This document shows positions 23,661 through 24,370 of a stretch of 24,370 nucleotides of DNA, in pieces. Position 1 is the stretch's first letter, and each line of letters starts with the position of its first letter. The translations under genes and the position numbers were made by a program. The stretch is taken from contig CAYVJW010000011.1 in assembly GCA_964451885.1 (NCBI GenBank), forward strand, positions 1-24,370. The letters run 5' to 3'. The notes beneath the pieces were generated by a model that was not told where the DNA came from, ran no database searches, and worked only from the letters and a program-made list of their open reading frames with translations. This stretch comes from CAYVJW01 sp964451885. Lineage in GTDB: Bacteria > Patescibacteriota > Gracilibacteria > UBA4473.

Positions 23661-24370
23661 TTATCGGACACAATCCGTGAAGTTCTCGGAGGCCTTCATC
23701 CCTGGTCTTATGAAATCGTACTCCCCGTCGTGGGAAGGAAGGAATCCGCCGACCTTCAGTTTTTTAAGGGCTTGTGGGTCTTTCAGTTTCAGGAGCGCTG
23801 TCCGGAGGGCTTCAAAAACACTTTTATCGAGCCCCTCCCGAGCAATCCAGGGTTTGGTGACATTCGGAAAATCATGCAAAACCCGAACTTGTCCTGATTT
23901 GTTCCTATTTTTGACCGTATTTTCTTTAAGAGCCCCGGCATCGAACTCTCCTTTTTCCACTGCCGAAAAGACCTTGTTATGGCGACCCAAAAACTTATAG
24001 CCGGCCAGGTCTTTGGAACAGATGCCAGCTTTCAGCAACTCTGCCTGGGAAAGATAGCGCCCGGCAGTGGAAATCACGTTTCCAAACGCAAAACTCCGTC
24101 CTTTCAAATCGGCGAGCGTTTGGATGTCACTGTCCGTGCGAACAATGATAAATCCTTTGAACCGGTTGCCTTTCTGTCCTTTCCTCTCCTCCATCGCCAA
24201 AAGCCGAAGGCCTGGATTTTTACCCTTGGCGTGGACGTAAGAAGACGGCCCTAAGCGGGAAAAATCCACTTTCCCGCTGGCAATGTCACTAACCGCCTGC
24301 GCATACTTCTTGGCAATGTATCCGCCCAAAATTCCAGGGTAAACACTACGCACTAGCAACTCGTTGACGA
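23661..24370 (-). CDS. PhnD-like periplasmic substrate-binding protein (5' end outside window)
   Basis: The frame is open through the right edge of the window. An internal TTG at 24359 is not a convincing start, and upstream codons (VNE) continue the protein. The visible part, about 235 residues, shows the PhnD/phosphate-phosphonate binding family signatures: GKVDFSRLGPSSYVHA, FIIVRTDSDIQTLADLKGR, SFAFGNVISTAGRYLSQAEL, a KVFSAVEKGEFDAGAL segment, and TKPWIAREGLD. Roughly the first 50-70 residues, including any signal peptide, are missing. No ABC transporter gene follows; instead a histidine kinase does. A sensing role that delivers ligand state to the kinase is therefore more likely than transport. 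The ligand cannot be told. Confidence 0.9.
   Translation of the reverse strand, partial: VNELLVRSVYPGILGGYIAKKYAQAVSDIASGKVDFSRLGPSSYVHAKGKNPGLRLLAMEERKGQKGNRFKGFIIVRTDSDIQTLADLKGRSFAFGNVISTAGRYLSQAELLKAGICSKDLAGYKFLGRHNKVFSAVEKGEFDAGALKENTVKNRNKSGQVRVLHDFPNVTKPWIAREGLDKSVFEALRTALLKLKDPQALKKLKVGGFLPSHDGEYDFIRPGMKASENFTDCVR

Overview
The window carries about 17 protein genes and no rRNA, tRNA, CRISPR array or insertion sequence that I can see. It looks like a bacterium of the candidate phyla radiation (Patescibacteria), perhaps near Peregrinibacteria/Gracilibacteria. That placement is inference. It rests on the AT-rich left three quarters, a V-type rather than F-type ATPase, a lone receiver protein of the kind seen in that group, and large unrecognised cytoplasmic proteins. 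All 17 stop codons seen with confidence are TAA or TAG, none TGA.

Layout: 164-2530 (minus) holds V-ATPase subunits H and I. 2840-9209 (minus) is a sensing and surface block: a large DUF11-like/DUF4215/FN3 envelope protein, a Cache membrane protein without an output domain, a Cache-PAS histidine kinase and a single-domain response regulator. 9365-10684 (plus) is a divergent GTP cyclohydrolase II-like protein. 10797-16563 (plus) is a tight four-gene operon: a small helical protein, a 735-residue protein with a transglutaminase-like Cys-His-Asp triad, and two paralogues (472 and 601 residues) that end in a JAMM/MPN-like metalloprotease signature. 16658-18272 (minus) is an RhlE-type DEAD-box helicase plus a small conserved protein.

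18559-24370 (minus) is a richer-GC signalling operon: a PhnD-like periplasmic binding protein (cut by the window end), a HAMP histidine kinase, a receiver-histidine kinase hybrid, and a receiver-degenerate GGDEF-EAL phosphodiesterase. It is closed by a clear intrinsic terminator at 18450-18486. These genes have strong AGGAG ribosome binding sites, whereas nearly all genes to the left have none, so the block was probably acquired from another lineage.

The best candidate for something undescribed is the 10797-16563 operon. It pairs a papain-like (transglutaminase-fold) enzyme with two JAMM-like proteins, one with the full E/HxH/SxxD signature and one lacking the serine. This resembles the active/inactive MPN pairs of eukaryotic deubiquitinase complexes, although no ubiquitin-like protein, E1 or E2 is visible. 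The right-hand operon would link binding of a small ligand by the PhnD-like protein to phosphorelay and to cyclic-di-GMP breakdown.
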